A DNA stretch of 64,000 nt, taken from contig JAZBRS010000029.1 in assembly GCA_037176725.1 (NCBI GenBank), positions 120,127,001 through 120,191,000 of the forward strand, read 5' to 3'. Position 1 is the first letter of the stretch. The number at the start of each line of letters is the position of its first letter. Both the position numbers and the translations under genes were made by a program. Under the pieces are notes generated by a model that was not told where the DNA came from, ran no database searches, and was given only the letters and a program-made list of their open reading frames with translations. Shown here one piece after another: positions 1 to 9,844 of this stretch. Source of the stretch: Posidonia oceanica (Eukaryota; Streptophyta; Magnoliopsida; Alismatales; Posidoniaceae).

Positions 1-1
1 T

Positions 2-265
2 GGCTTCCTGCAGGGCGCCTTCATTGATAGCACCACGCCCAGACTCATGCAGACTTACCCGTTCAGTACAACAGCATCCACAACAGTGCTAGCAGACCTG
101 ATGAGGCACGGGGTCAAGTCTACAGACATTGTAGCTGTGAAGGGCTCAGGATCTACTTCTGAGTATGTCACTGAGGTGCAGGGACTCTGGCCCCTCAACA
201 AGTTTCCTCTTGGTGCCCCTCAGTTCCCTGACTCCCGCCAAGCAAAGAAGGCTCGACATAACTAG
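2..265 (+). CDS. C-terminal fragment of a PMD-like accessory protein (element E0)
   Basis: The frame is open from the window edge and ends at TAG 263-265, so only the last 87 codons are present. They align without gaps to the C-terminus of the 400-residue protein at 12121-13323 (shared motifs QGAFIDST, YPFSTTASTTVLADLMRHG, YVTEVQGLWPL, KKARHN), with about ten substitutions in the last 72 residues. The family looks like the plant-mobile-domain / DUF7745-type proteins; that name is from memory. It lies upstream of the E0 tandem array, polypurine tract and LTR on the same strand, so the gene is in sense orientation within its element. Its molecular function is unknown. No stop or frameshift is seen in the visible part. 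Confidence 0.72.
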   Translation, partial: GFLQGAFIDSTTPRLMQTYPFSTTASTTVLADLMRHGVKSTDIVAVKGSGSTSEYVTEVQGLWPLNKFPLGAPQFPDSRQAKKARHN

Positions 266-794
266 GCGTTTATGCAGTTGTTTGCTTGTATAGCTTTTCT
301 TGAATCATGCTGTATCTTTTTGGCCTGTCAGAGGCGTGTAACCAGAGATTCACTCAATACAAGGACGTTTCACGCCATTTGTTTGTGTTGCATGCCTTGC
401 CTATTGCATATCTCTTCCTGCCAGGTTGTTACAGGACCTGCATCAAGCACTTCAGAGCTTTAGCCCATGCAAGCAGCCTAAAGTAGCCCCGCAAGAGATC
501 TAGAGTAGTACTCCCGCAAGCACCATGCAATCCGCAGCCTCAGCAGAGAGTTGCAGCAAAGCTCCCCCTGCAGTCAACATGCACGTAAGAATCTCTGCAG
601 ACCCATGCATCGCCATAGCCGCATTTGCCCAGGTCGCTCTGGGCTGGCATCCCTAACTGCTCGCTTGGCAAACACGTTAGTTTTGTCTGCTTTTTTTCCT
701 TACTTTTGATACTAGGGACGCTCCGGCTATCCCCTGGTATCATCCTTGATACCAGGGGCATCTTTTTAGTTGCTCTCTGGTATCGCTCTCTCCT
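266..794 (+). other. 3' flank of the E0 PMD gene (non-coding)
   Basis: I see no convincing gene here. The stretch is the inverted counterpart of about 11595-12120 downstream of the E1 PMD gene. Near 640-690 it carries a short block (GGGCTGGCATCCCTAACTGC and following) that recurs, diverged, twice at the other end of the array (about 3086-3210). It also holds the hairpin at 731-758. Confidence 0.6.
731..758. repeat. Perfect 12-bp-stem hairpin before the array
   Basis: CCCCTGGTATCA and TGATACCAGGGG are exact reverse complements separated by the 4-nt loop TCCT. The same stem with a different loop (GGAA) is found at 11630-11657 at the equivalent edge of the E1 array. The GGTATC half also recurs once more at about 778. 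Confidence 0.85.
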
Positions 795-3085
795 TTCTTT
801 TCCTGCTTGTCCTCGGGCGAGGATAAGTCTTTTTCCTTTCTTCCTTGCTTCCTCGGGCGAGGACAAGCCTATTTCCATTTCGCGTGACTTCGCTCCATTC
901 GGACGGAGGCCCGCTCGCTTGCTTCCTCGGGCGAGGACAAGCTTCTTTCTTCTGCCCCTCCTGTTTTTTTCCTCGGGCGAGGACAAGCCTTTTTTCTTTT
1001 CACGTGACTCCGCTCCATGTAGAAGGAGTCTCGCTTGCTTGTTTCCTTGGGAGAGGACAAGCCTTGCTTGGCTCTGTGCGGACAGAGCCCCTGTCTGTTT
1101 CCTCGTGCGAGGATCAAACCCGCTTGCTTCCTCGGGCGAGGACAAGCCTTGCGCAGCTCTACGCGGATGGAGTTTCCCTGTTCCTTGGGCGAGGATCAGG
1201 CCCGCTTATTCCTTGGCCAAGGATAAGCGTATGCACGTCCTGCTTGCTTCCTCGGGCGAGGACAAGCTCTTCTCGGACCCCGTATGCTCGGAGTCCTGTC
1301 CTGTATCCTCATGCGAGGATCAGCCCTTACGTGGCTTTGCTCCGTGCGGACGACGCCCACGCTTGCCCTCCTCCTTTCTTTTCCTGCTTGTCCTCGGGCG
1401 AGGATAAGCCTTTTTCCTTTTTGCGTGACTCCGCTCCCAGCAGACGGAGTTCCGCTCGCTTGCTTCCTCAGGTGAGGACAAGCCTCTTTCTTCTTCCCTT
1501 CCTGCTTGTTTCCTCGGGCGAGGACAAGCCTTGCGCAGCTTCGCACGGATGGAGTTTCCCTGTTCCTCGGGTGAGGATCAGGCCCGCTTATTCCACGGCC
1601 AAGGATAAGCGTATGCGCGCCCTGCTTACTTCCTCAGGCGAGGACAAGCTCTTCTTGGACCTCGTATGCTCGGAGTCCAGCCCTGTATCCTCGTGTGAGG
1701 ATCAGCCCTTGCGTGGCTTCGTTCCGTGCGGACGATGCCCACGCTTGCCCTCCTCCTTTCTTTTCCTACTTGTCCTCAGGCGAGGACAAGCCTTTTTCCT
1801 TTTTGCGTGACTCCGCTCCCTGCAGACGGAGTTCCGCTCGCTTGCTTCCTCGGGCGAGGACAAGCCTCTTTCTTCTTCCCTTCCTGCTTGTTTTCTCGGG
1901 CGAGGACAAGCCTTTTTCCTTTTCTTGCTTGCTTCCTCGGGTGAGGACGAGCTCTTCTCGGACCCTGTATGCTCGGAGTCCTGCCTTGTATCCTCGTGCG
2001 AGGATCAGCCCTTGCGTGGCTTCGCTCTGTGCGAATGATGCCCACGCTTGCCCTCCTCCTTACTTTTTCTGCTTGTCCTCGGGCGAGGACAAGCCTTTTT
2101 CCTTTCTTGCTTGTCCTCGGGCGAGGACAAGCCTTTTTTGCTTTTCGCGTGACTCCGCTCCCTGTAGATGCAGTTCCGCTCGCTTGCTTCCTTGGGTGAG
2201 GACAAGCCTCTTTCTTCTTCCCTTCCTACTTGTTTCCTCGGGCGAGGACAAGCCTTTTTCCTTTTCTTGCTTGCTTCCTCGGGCAAGGATGAGCTCTTCT
2301 CGGACCCCGTATGCTCGGAGTCCTGCCATGTATCCTCGTGTGAGGATCAGCCCTTGCGTGGCTTCACTCCGTGTGGACGATGCCCATGCTTGCCCTCCTC
2401 CTTTCTTTTCCTACTTGTCCTCGGGCGAGGACAAGCCTTTTTCCTTTCTTGCTTGTTTCCTCGGGCAAGGACAAGCCTTTTTCTTTTCGCGTGACTCCGC
2501 TCCATGCGAACGGAGTCCCACTCGCTTGCTTCCTCGGGCAAGGACAAGCCTCTTTCTTCTGCCCCTCCTGCTTGTTCCTCGGGCGAGGACAAGCCTTTTT
2601 CCTTTTTGCGTGGCTTCCCTCCGTGCGGACGGGGTCCTGCTTGCTTGCTTCCTCGGGCGAGGACAAGCCTCTTTCTTCTTTCCCTCTCGCTTGTTTCCCC
2701 GACCGGGGACAAGCTCCCCGGGTGACTTCGCTCCATGTGGACGAAGTCCCCTGTCTGTCCCCTTGGGTGAGGATCAGACTGCTGCTTGCTTCCTCGGGCG
2801 AGGACAAGCCCCCCTTTGGATTTCGTCCGCGCGGAATCCCCTGCTTGCTTCCTAGGGCGAGGACAAGCCTTTGCTGTCTCCGTCCGCATGGAGATCATGC
2901 TTGCTTCCTCGGGCGAGGACGAGCTCTTCTCGGACCCCGTATGCTCGGAGTCCTGCCCTGTATCCTCGTGCGAGGATCAGCCCTTGCGTGGCTTCGCTCC
3001 GTGCGGACAATGCCCATGCTTGCCTGCCCCCTTTCTCTTTCTTGCTTGTTTCCTCGGACGAGGACAAGCTGCTTCTGTTTCTCCT
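795..3085 (+). repeat. Hairpin-rich tandem array in the E0 3' UTR
   Basis: About 2.3 kb is built from degenerate copies of CTTGCTTCCTCGGGCGAGGACAAGCC. The core TCCTCG-GG-CGAGGA is a 6-bp stem with a 2-nt loop. These alternate with a second hairpin type (GACTCCGCTCC, short spacer, GGAGTC) and with TATCCTCGTGCGAGGATCAG. A higher-order block that starts TCTTCTCGGACCCCGTATG recurs near 1270, 1655, 1955, 2295 and 2930. The array is free of stops for long runs in several frames, which gives long low-complexity ORFs that I do not regard as genes. Tandem arrays in 3' UTRs of Tat-type plant retrotransposons are known as sources of satellite DNA. Confidence 0.9.
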
Positions 3086-3212
3086 GCGGGCTGGTAGCCC
3101 TAACTGCTCGGTCGACAGCCGTCCAATTGTCTGCCCCCCTTTTGCTTGTTGGGCTAGCAGCCCTAACTGCTTGGATGCCAAGCCCGTCAGTCTTGTCAGG
3201 CATTCCTTTTAT
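3086..3212 (+). repeat. Array-flanking short duplication
   Basis: Two diverged copies of a unit starting GGGCTGG/AGCAGCCCTAACTGC lie side by side here, about 66 bp apart. A third copy is on the other side of the array near 640. The copies therefore bracket the array like a direct repeat, and may mark the single unit from which it expanded. Confidence 0.6.
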
Positions 3213-3234
3213 GAGCTCGGACTAACCCCCGAAT

Positions 3235-3420
3235 TCACGCATTGCATTGTAGTTTCCTTTGCATCCCTTCTGCATCAGCATTGCATTCTTTTACTAACAG
3301 CATTGCATGGTAAATAGCTGCATCGGCATGCATTGCATCTGCATTAGCACGCATTGCATCAGCATCAGCATTCGCATCTGCATCTGCATTGCGGCTCTGA
3401 GTTGTGTTTTCCGGTGCATC
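3235..3420 (+). repeat. GCATTGCATC / GCATCA microsatellite-like tract
   Basis: The tract is an irregular run of GCATTGCAT, GCATCAGCA and GCATCTGCAT units just inside the polypurine tract. The inverted copy at about 9520-9690 has the same composition but a different unit number. Confidence 0.75.
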
Positions 3421-3523
3421 CACCGGGTGATTGACTCGCGCCTACAGTCATTTGCACTCCTGTCGGCGTCAGGTAGGGTGTCTTGTCTACCATGAGCAGC
3501 GGTCTCGCTACGCTTGACCTCGC

Positions 3524-3538
3524 TCAGGGAGGGGCATC
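3524..3538 (+). promoter_or_regulatory. Polypurine tract of E0
   Basis: CTCAGGGAGGGGCATC directly precedes the LTR start TGTAGACACCCC at 3539. This is where a Ty3/gypsy element primes plus-strand DNA, and it fixes E0 as + strand. The same sequence, reversed, abuts the E1 LTR at 9380. Confidence 0.8.
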
Positions 3539-5908
3539 TGTAGACACCCCATTCTGACAGCCTGGAAGTTGGTTGTTTTCTTTCGCAGGCTCGTGGGGAC
3601 TCTGGAATGGCATTCTTTTTCCTAACCCATTTTCTAACCCATTTCCAAGCCTAAAACCCTACCCAAACCCTAAAAGCCTTAACCCAAGCTTTTTTACAAC
3701 TTTTAAACCTTTCTAGGCCCAAGCCCAAGCCCATTTGCAGCTTTTGCCAACTGAGTGTGTTGGACGCTGGAATAGGCAGCGTCCAACGTTGGACGCGCCC
3801 TATGCTAGCGTCCAACGTTGGACGCCCTCTGCTTCAGCGTCCAACGGCTCGGTTGCAGCAGCGGCTGCTCTGCCCCCTTCGGCTCATCGCTCGTCCACTC
3901 CACCGCCTCCCCGCACTTACTACCCATCCCTTCTTCCACTCCATGCCATCCACTACCTTCCAAAGCCAAGTTACTAGCCATCCCCTCCTCATCAGCACCA
4001 AAATCGCTCTCTCGGCCCTCACTGACTTCCACCGCCCGCACCTGCCACCGCCCTGACCTCGCCGGCCCTCTAACAGCACCCATGCCCTCTCCTGACATTC
4101 CTCGTGGCTTCCCCACACTCAACAGCACTTGCCACCACCTGTAATTGCCAGAATTCGGCCTGCAACCTTGCCTGCCAGCACCAGAACCCATGCCCAGCTG
4201 AACAAAACCGCAAGTTCATGCCTTTGCAGCACTCACCACACAGAGCCAAGAAGGAATTCGCCACCTCCGAGAGCAAGAGTGATCTCCCCTCTTCGTTCTC
4301 GACCTGTCGCCGACCTCTTTGGTGCTTCCAGCAGCTCGTGCGACCTCACTGGAGTAGCCTCTGCCGCAACATCTGCAGCACCGGCAAGCAAGGTGGAACC
4401 GCCGTTCCAGGCCGCCAAAAGGTAGACTTTCCATCTCCTAAGGTCATGCATGCCTATTAGCTTGTATCCATGCACTTTCTGGATTTTTTTGAATCCTTTT
4501 GACCACGAATTGTGGCCAGAAGAGAGTTCAGTGTGTTGGACGCATCAGCTGGTGCGTCCAACGTTGGACGCGGCACAGGCCAACATCCAACACCCTGGTT
4601 TCCTTAGCTTTTGTTCTGATGCTTTCCATGCTCTATTGTTAGCTCGTTTCTGCAGATCCATGCTGTATGCCTTCATTGCATGTCCTCTGATACTATGCCA
4701 TGCCTATTTGCTTGTTCCATGCTTGCTTGAATCATCTTTGCATGCTCTAAGTTCATCTTGCTTCTTGCCTACGTTGGACGCCTGGGTGAGCCGCGTCCAA
4801 CGTTGGATGCTGGTTCAGCTAGCATCCAACACCTCTGTTAGCTGTAGCTTGCTGCCATGCTTGCACTACGCCTTTTTTTGATGCTTATTCATGATCCATG
4901 CTTGCGTAGAGATGTCTGGCCCCTATGACAACCATGCTTAGGATTGTTAGCCTTTTCTTGGGTGGCATGCTTTTTTCTATAAGTCTTTTACCTATTTACT
5001 CTTATGCATATCTTTCCTCTCTTACTTTCCATGAGTTGAATGCTTGCTGTGGATGTTTCTTTCCTATTCTGGCATGTCTTAGTAGTTTGCATGCATATAG
5101 GTGGGGTTAGAGCTGAGCTCCCCCTTTAGTACAGGTAAGTTGGCATTCTGCAGGCGTTGGACGCCAGAGCCTTCAGCGTCCAACGTTGGACGCTGCTGTC
5201 TCCAGCATCTAACGTCCCTGCTCCTCTGCATGCTTTTGGGATGCTTGCATAATGCTCTGATCTGTTTGCTTACATGTCTCTTGTGTTTCCATGCATGTTT
5301 AGCTTCCTTTGCAATTGTTCTTCAGCCTTCATTAGATCATTTGCTATTTTTATGCAAGTTTTTTATGTGTGTTGTGCCTCCCAGGGCGTTGCACGCTGCT
5401 GGTGCAGGCGTCCAACATTGGATGCCAGCCTAGCTCGCGTCCAACGTTCTGGTTGTGCCTTTGGCCTGGCACATGCTGCAGTTGGTAAGTTCTTGGTTTT
5501 TTTGTGTGATCCCATGCTTGCATGTTTGCCCTATGCTCATATCTAGTAGCCCAAATGCATGCTCCCATTTTCTATTTGTCTTTTGTATGCTTTTTCATTT
5601 GTTTCTCTCTGGCCTGTGTTAAATGCCTGTCACTCTGGCGTCTAACGTTGGACGCCATGTTCAGGGGCGTCCAACACTCTACTTGCTTTGATCTTTGATC
5701 CTAGCTTGCTCCTTGCTCTGATTCCTCCTCTAATCCTCTGTTACGTTAGCCCTGCATGTCATGCACCCATTTAGTTGCATTCATGCATCTGTATTGCTTC
5801 CATATAGCTAGAATGCATTGTTTTCTAAAAACTGCATGCTGTTTGCCTCCAGCAGGTGTTGGATGCTAGCAATGGCAACGTCCAACGTTGGACGCCGTTG
5901 TTGCCACC
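3539..5908 (+). mobile_element. 3' LTR of E0, truncated
   Basis: The LTR begins TGTAGACACCCCATTCTGAC next to the polypurine tract. It runs 2,370 bp and stops at 5908, where the reversed LTR of E1 begins. Compared with 5909-9379 it lacks the final ~0.95 kb. U3 contains telomere-like AAACCCTA blocks near 3650-3675, and the body contains seven GCGTCCAACGTTGGACGC-type modules. I see no plausible gene; the ORFs inside it are short and unconserved. The truncation falls inside the last hairpin of module 7. Confidence 0.85.
3757..5908 (+). repeat. Seven double-hairpin modules in the E0 LTR
   Basis: Modules start near 3757, 4531, 4771, 5155, 5388, 5610 and 5850. Each reads half-site TTGGACGC, an 8-14 nt spacer, the 18-bp palindrome GCGTCCAACGTTGGACGC, a spacer, then half-site GCGTCCAA. 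Two back-to-back hairpins of about 8-10 bp can therefore form. Module 1 has an extra hairpin. Module 3 uses TTGGATGC with GCATCCAA, which keeps the pairing. Module 7 is cut by the E1 junction. Confidence 0.85.
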
Positions 5909-6061
5909 TGTAGTAATCCTGAATTCTGATCGTCCATGCACGATACCAAAGTTTGCGTGCACCGACCAAAATAGGCTCACTATATGCGGCTGGATCCGAG
6001 AGAAGAAACTCGACTCAGAAACGCTGGCAAAAGAAAAGAAAAGCAATGATAAGACAAAATC

Positions 6062-6073
6062 GGAGTCGCCACC
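6062..6073 (-). repeat. PBS-core copy inside U5 (E1 3' LTR)
   Basis: GGTGGCGACTCC on the - strand repeats the start of the primer-binding site GTGGCGACTC that follows the LTR at 30400-30409. It is about 160 bp inside the LTR end. Equivalent copies are in every other LTR of the window. Confidence 0.75.
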
Positions 6074-6848
6074 AGGTCTATTGAATTGGAAGACAAGGAA
6101 AACTGAGGGTAAAGCATGAAAAGACATGCTAAACCAGATGCAAGGAGAGGCAAAGGGATGCAATGCTAAGCTAAGCTATGCTATGACTCATGCCTAGGAT
6201 AAAGGAAAGGTCGATGCGAGCCAAGAGAAAAGGCAAGGACTCCTGTTACGCACGGGGAAGGTGTTAGGCACTCCCGATACGTCCGAGAGTCGGTCTTTCT
6301 TAGGCAATCTCATGCTAATGCAGGGAATTGCTAGCCTAATGCCTAAATGCCATAATGCCTACCTGCTATGCATTCGAAATAAACGTGCTGTCTATGTGCT
6401 CAACCACGCTGCTAGTGTTCCGAACTGGGCGGACCCTGGTTCGTGAGAACTCCTAAGCAGTAAGCATCATAGCCCTAATGCAGATGCAAGCGGTAAAACA
6501 AAGCTGCAGGGAAATCAGGCAATGCAAGCGACATGCAAGCGATAAAGCAAAGCGGGTGCCGAAAACGGTGCGAAAATGCGGAAAACAATGCGAGGCATAG
6601 AAAACGAGGCAAAGAGCGGAAAACGATGCAAAGGAGCGCGGAAAACTATGCAAAGGAGCGGAAAAACGATGCAAAACACGGAAAACGATGCGAAACACGG
6701 AAAATGGTGCAAAGCAGGGTGCAAAACTAAAACAAAGGGTTGGGCAACATGCATAGGGGTTGCAGCAAGCCAAAGAAGCAATAAAACGCGGAAAACGGCG
6801 AGTGGAGCAAAATCGGCGTTTTAAAATGATTGTCAGCCATCTGCAAGC

Positions 6849-9160
6849 ATTGGACGCTGGCAACACCGGCGTCCAACGTTGGACCCGAGCATTACTGGCG
6901 TCCAACACCTGCTGGAGGCAGACAGCATGCAGATTTTGAAAAACCAAGCAATCTAGCTATATGGATGCAATACAGATGCAAAAGTGCCGCTAAATGGGTG
7001 CATGTCATGCAGGTCTAACCTAACAGAAGATTAGAAGAGGGATCAGAGCAGGAGGCAAGCTAGAATCAAGGATCCAAGCAAGCAGGTTGTTGGACGCCCC
7101 TAAGCATGGCATCCAACGTTAGACGCCAGAGTGACAGGCGTCTAACACAGGCCAGAGAGGAAAAAAGAAAAAAGCATACAAGTGATAGATGAGAATAGGG
7201 ATCATGCATTTGGGGTGCTGGAGATGAGCAGAGGGCAGACATGCAAACAAGGGAAGCATAAGAAACCAATCAGACCTTACCTGTAGCATGTGCCAGGCCA
7301 GAGGCACAACCAGGACGTTGGACGAGAGCTAGGCCGGCGTCCAATGTTGGACGCCTGTACTAGCAGCGTACAACGCTCTGGGAGGCACAACACACAAATA
7401 ACTTGCATGGAACATAGCAAATAAGCCAACGAAAGCATAGAACAGTTGCAAAAGAAGCTAGGCATGCATGGTAAACACTGAAGTCATAGAAACAAGCAAG
7501 ATCAGAGCATTATGCAAACAAAAAAAGGAAACAGAAGAGTAGGGCCGTTAGACGTAGGAGACACCAGCGTCCAACGTTGGATGCTGGAGTCTCTGGCGTC
7601 CAACGCCCACAGCATGCAAGCTTACCTGTGCTAAGGGGGAGCTCAGCTCTAAACCCCACCAATATGCATGCAAGCATACTGATGGCATGACAGAGCAAGA
7701 AAGGAGCATTCAACAAGCATTTTAGGCATGAGAGGAAATAAAAGAGAAAGCATGCATGAAAATAAAGGACAAAACTTGCAAAAAGAGCATGCAACTTAAA
7801 GAGATCTTAGCAAACCTAAGCATCGTTGCCATAGGGGCCAAGCATCTCTAAGCAAATGCAGAACATGCATAGACATCAAAAATAAGCATGGGACAAGCAT
7901 GGCAGCAAATTATAGCAAACAGAGGTGTTGGACGCCGAGTGAACCAGCGTCCAACATTGGATGCGGCTCACCCTGGTGTCCAACGTAGGCAGGAAGCAAG
8001 ATGAAATTAAATCATGCAAAAAGGCTTAGGCATGGATCAGAGCATGGATATGGGCATGGTATGACATCAGAAACGAATAAAGGAGGCATGCTGCATGGAT
8101 TTACCAAATAACAAGCAATATCAAGGCATGGGAAGCATTAAAACAAGGGCAAAGCAAAATAGGGTGTTGGACGCTACTATGGCAGGCGTCCAACGTTGGA
8201 TGCACCAGATGGTGCGTCCAACACAATGAACTTCGCTTCAGTTAAGCGAGGCAACCAAATCACTTGGGAACTTCAAAGAAACTAGCTAACAAGCAAAAGT
8301 GTTCGATTACAAGCATAGTGGTATGCTTGGCATCGAAATTAGGCAGGTGGATTGCTCCACCCACCTCTTCCTCCTCATTGTCGGAAAAACCAAGCGGTGG
8401 AGGGGTGTGTGCTGTGCTAAAGTGCATGGAAAGCATAGGAAAACATCACACTAACACGCATGGGCCTAAGGGGAAGAGAACCAACCTTTAGACGGCCTGG
8501 AACGGTGGAAGCTCCTTCGTCGCAGGCGCTGCGGAGGTTGCTGCAGAGCCAACTCCGGCGAGGTCCCACGAACTGTTGGAGGCACCAGAAGAGTCGGCGA
8601 AAGGTCGAGGACGGAGGTGGATGACCCCTCTGTGCTCTGGAGTCGACGAATTCTCTCCTTGCTCTGTGTGGTGACTGTTGGAATGGAGGGAAGGGGGCTG
8701 TTTTGTGCATCTGGTGCATGGGTTCGTGTGCGAGCTGCGGCTTTGGCAGAGGATTTGCAGGCGGTTGTAGGTGGTGTCAGGGGCTTATGGGTGTGTGGGA
8801 GGCTCGAGGAATGTTAGGGTTGTGGCAGAGGCATGTCAGATGTCCGGCAGAGCCACGGCGGTGGCTGACACGGGCGGTCGAAGGTTGTGAGGGCGGAGAG
8901 AGCGGGTTTTCGGCTGAATTTGAAATGATTGGTTCCAGAGGTAGTTACTCATCCTTGGAAGGTAGTGGATGAGCTGGAGGGTGAGAGAGGACAGGTAGTA
9001 AGTGTGGGGAGGCAGGGGATTGGACGACTGGTGAGCTGGAAGGGGCGGAACAGCCGCTGCTGTAGCTGAGCCGTTGGACGCTGGAACAAGAGGCGTCCAA
9101 CGTTGGACGCCAGCACAGGGCGCGTCCAACGTTGGACGTTGCCTATTCCAGCGTACAACA
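6849..9160 (-). repeat. Seven double-hairpin modules in the E1 3' LTR
   Basis: In + coordinates the modules lie near 6849, 7089, 7315, 7546, 7926, 8163 and 9071. They correspond one-to-one, in reverse order, to those of E0. Stem substitutions relative to E0 are often paired: for example 7926-7950 has TTGGACGC with GCGTCCAA where the E0 partner has TTGGATGC with GCATCCAA. Confidence 0.85.
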
Positions 9161-9379
9161 CGCTCAGTTGGCAAAAGCTGCAAATGGGCTTGGGCTTGGG
9201 CTTAGGAAGGTTTGAAAATGTGCAAAAGGCTTGGGTTAAGGCTTCTAGGGTTTGGGTAGGGTTTTAGGCTTGGAAATGGGTTAGAAAAGGGGCTAGGAAA
9301 ATAAGAGCCATTCCAAAGTCCACACGAGCCTGCAAGAGAAAACAATCAACTTCCAGGCTGTCAGAATGGGGTGTCTACA

Positions 9380-9395
9380 GATGCCCCTCCCTGAG
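9380..9395 (-). promoter_or_regulatory. Polypurine tract of E1
   Basis: Read on the - strand this is CTCAGGGAGGGGCATC immediately before the LTR start TGTAGACACCCC. It marks the 3' end of the E1 internal domain. Confidence 0.8.
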
Positions 9396-9519
9396 CGAGG
9401 TCAAGCGTAGCGAGACCGCTGCTCAGGGTAGACGAGACACCCTACCTGACGCCGGCAGGAGCACAACTGACTGTAAGCGCGAGTCATTCACCCGGTGGAT
9501 GCACTGGAAAACATGACTC

Positions 9520-9690
9520 AGAGCCACAATGCAGATGCAAATGCGAATGCTGATGCTGGTGCAATGCGTGCCAGTGCAGATGCAATGCATGCCAATGCAG
9601 TTATTTACTATGCAATGCTGTTAGTAAAAGTGTGCGATGCTGATGCAGAAGGGATGCAAAGAAAGCTGCAGTGCAATGCATGAGTTCGGA
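9520..9690 (-). repeat. ATGCA/GATGC-rich microsatellite-like tract
   Basis: Irregular repeats of AATGCAGATGC and GATGCTGATGC occur here, the inverted equivalent of 3235-3420. It lies between the polypurine tract and the tandem array. Confidence 0.7.
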
Positions 9691-9844
9691 GATTAGTCCG
9701 ACTTCACAAAAGAAATGCTTGACAAGACTGACGGGCTTGGCATCCGAGCAGTTTGGGTTGCTAGCCCAACAAGCAGAAGGGGGAGACAATTGGACGGCTG
9801 TCGACCAAGCAGTTAGGGCTGCCAGCCCGCAGGGAAAACAGAAG

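Larger units (their letters stand above)
5909..9379 (-). mobile_element. 3' LTR of E1, complete (3,471 bp)
   Basis: On the + strand it runs from TGTAGTAATCCTG to GGGGTGTCTACA, so the element reads on the - strand as TGTAGACACCCC to GGATTACTACA. It matches the E1 5' LTR from 30410 to 33103. By eye the first ~270 bp differ by about 4-5 percent, nearly all transitions. Recognisable parts are a U5 copy of the PBS core (6062-6073), a block strongly conserved among LTRs here (6236-6300, including GGTGTTAGGCAC), a degenerate GGAAAACGATGC repeat (6540-6730), seven hairpin modules, a GC-rich stretch (8480-9060) and a G-rich telomere-like U3 (9240-9270). No gene was recognised. Confidence 0.9.

Noticed and set aside
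731..758. A bacterial rho-independent terminator.
   Set aside because: The hairpin is in a plant element; it has no functional U-run context in the right place, and a bacterial mechanism does not apply.
625..2855. Several long overlapping ORFs (up to 386 codons) across the tandem array, on both strands.
   Set aside because: They exist because the repeat unit lacks stops in several frames. The predicted proteins are pure repeat translations (PRARTSLF-type) and no frame is favoured.
795..3085. CRISPR-like appearance of regular palindromic repeats with short spacers.
   Set aside because: The sequence is plant retrotransposon DNA, the spacers are themselves repeats, there is no leader or cas gene, and the unit is degenerate.
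3645..3680. An interstitial telomere repeat.
   Set aside because: Only two or three imperfect AAACCCT units are present, at a fixed place in U3; they are better described as telo-box-like.
4104..4475. Overlapping ORFs of about 100 codons in the GC-rich LTR part.
   Set aside because: Short, open in several frames, and not conserved between E0 and E1.
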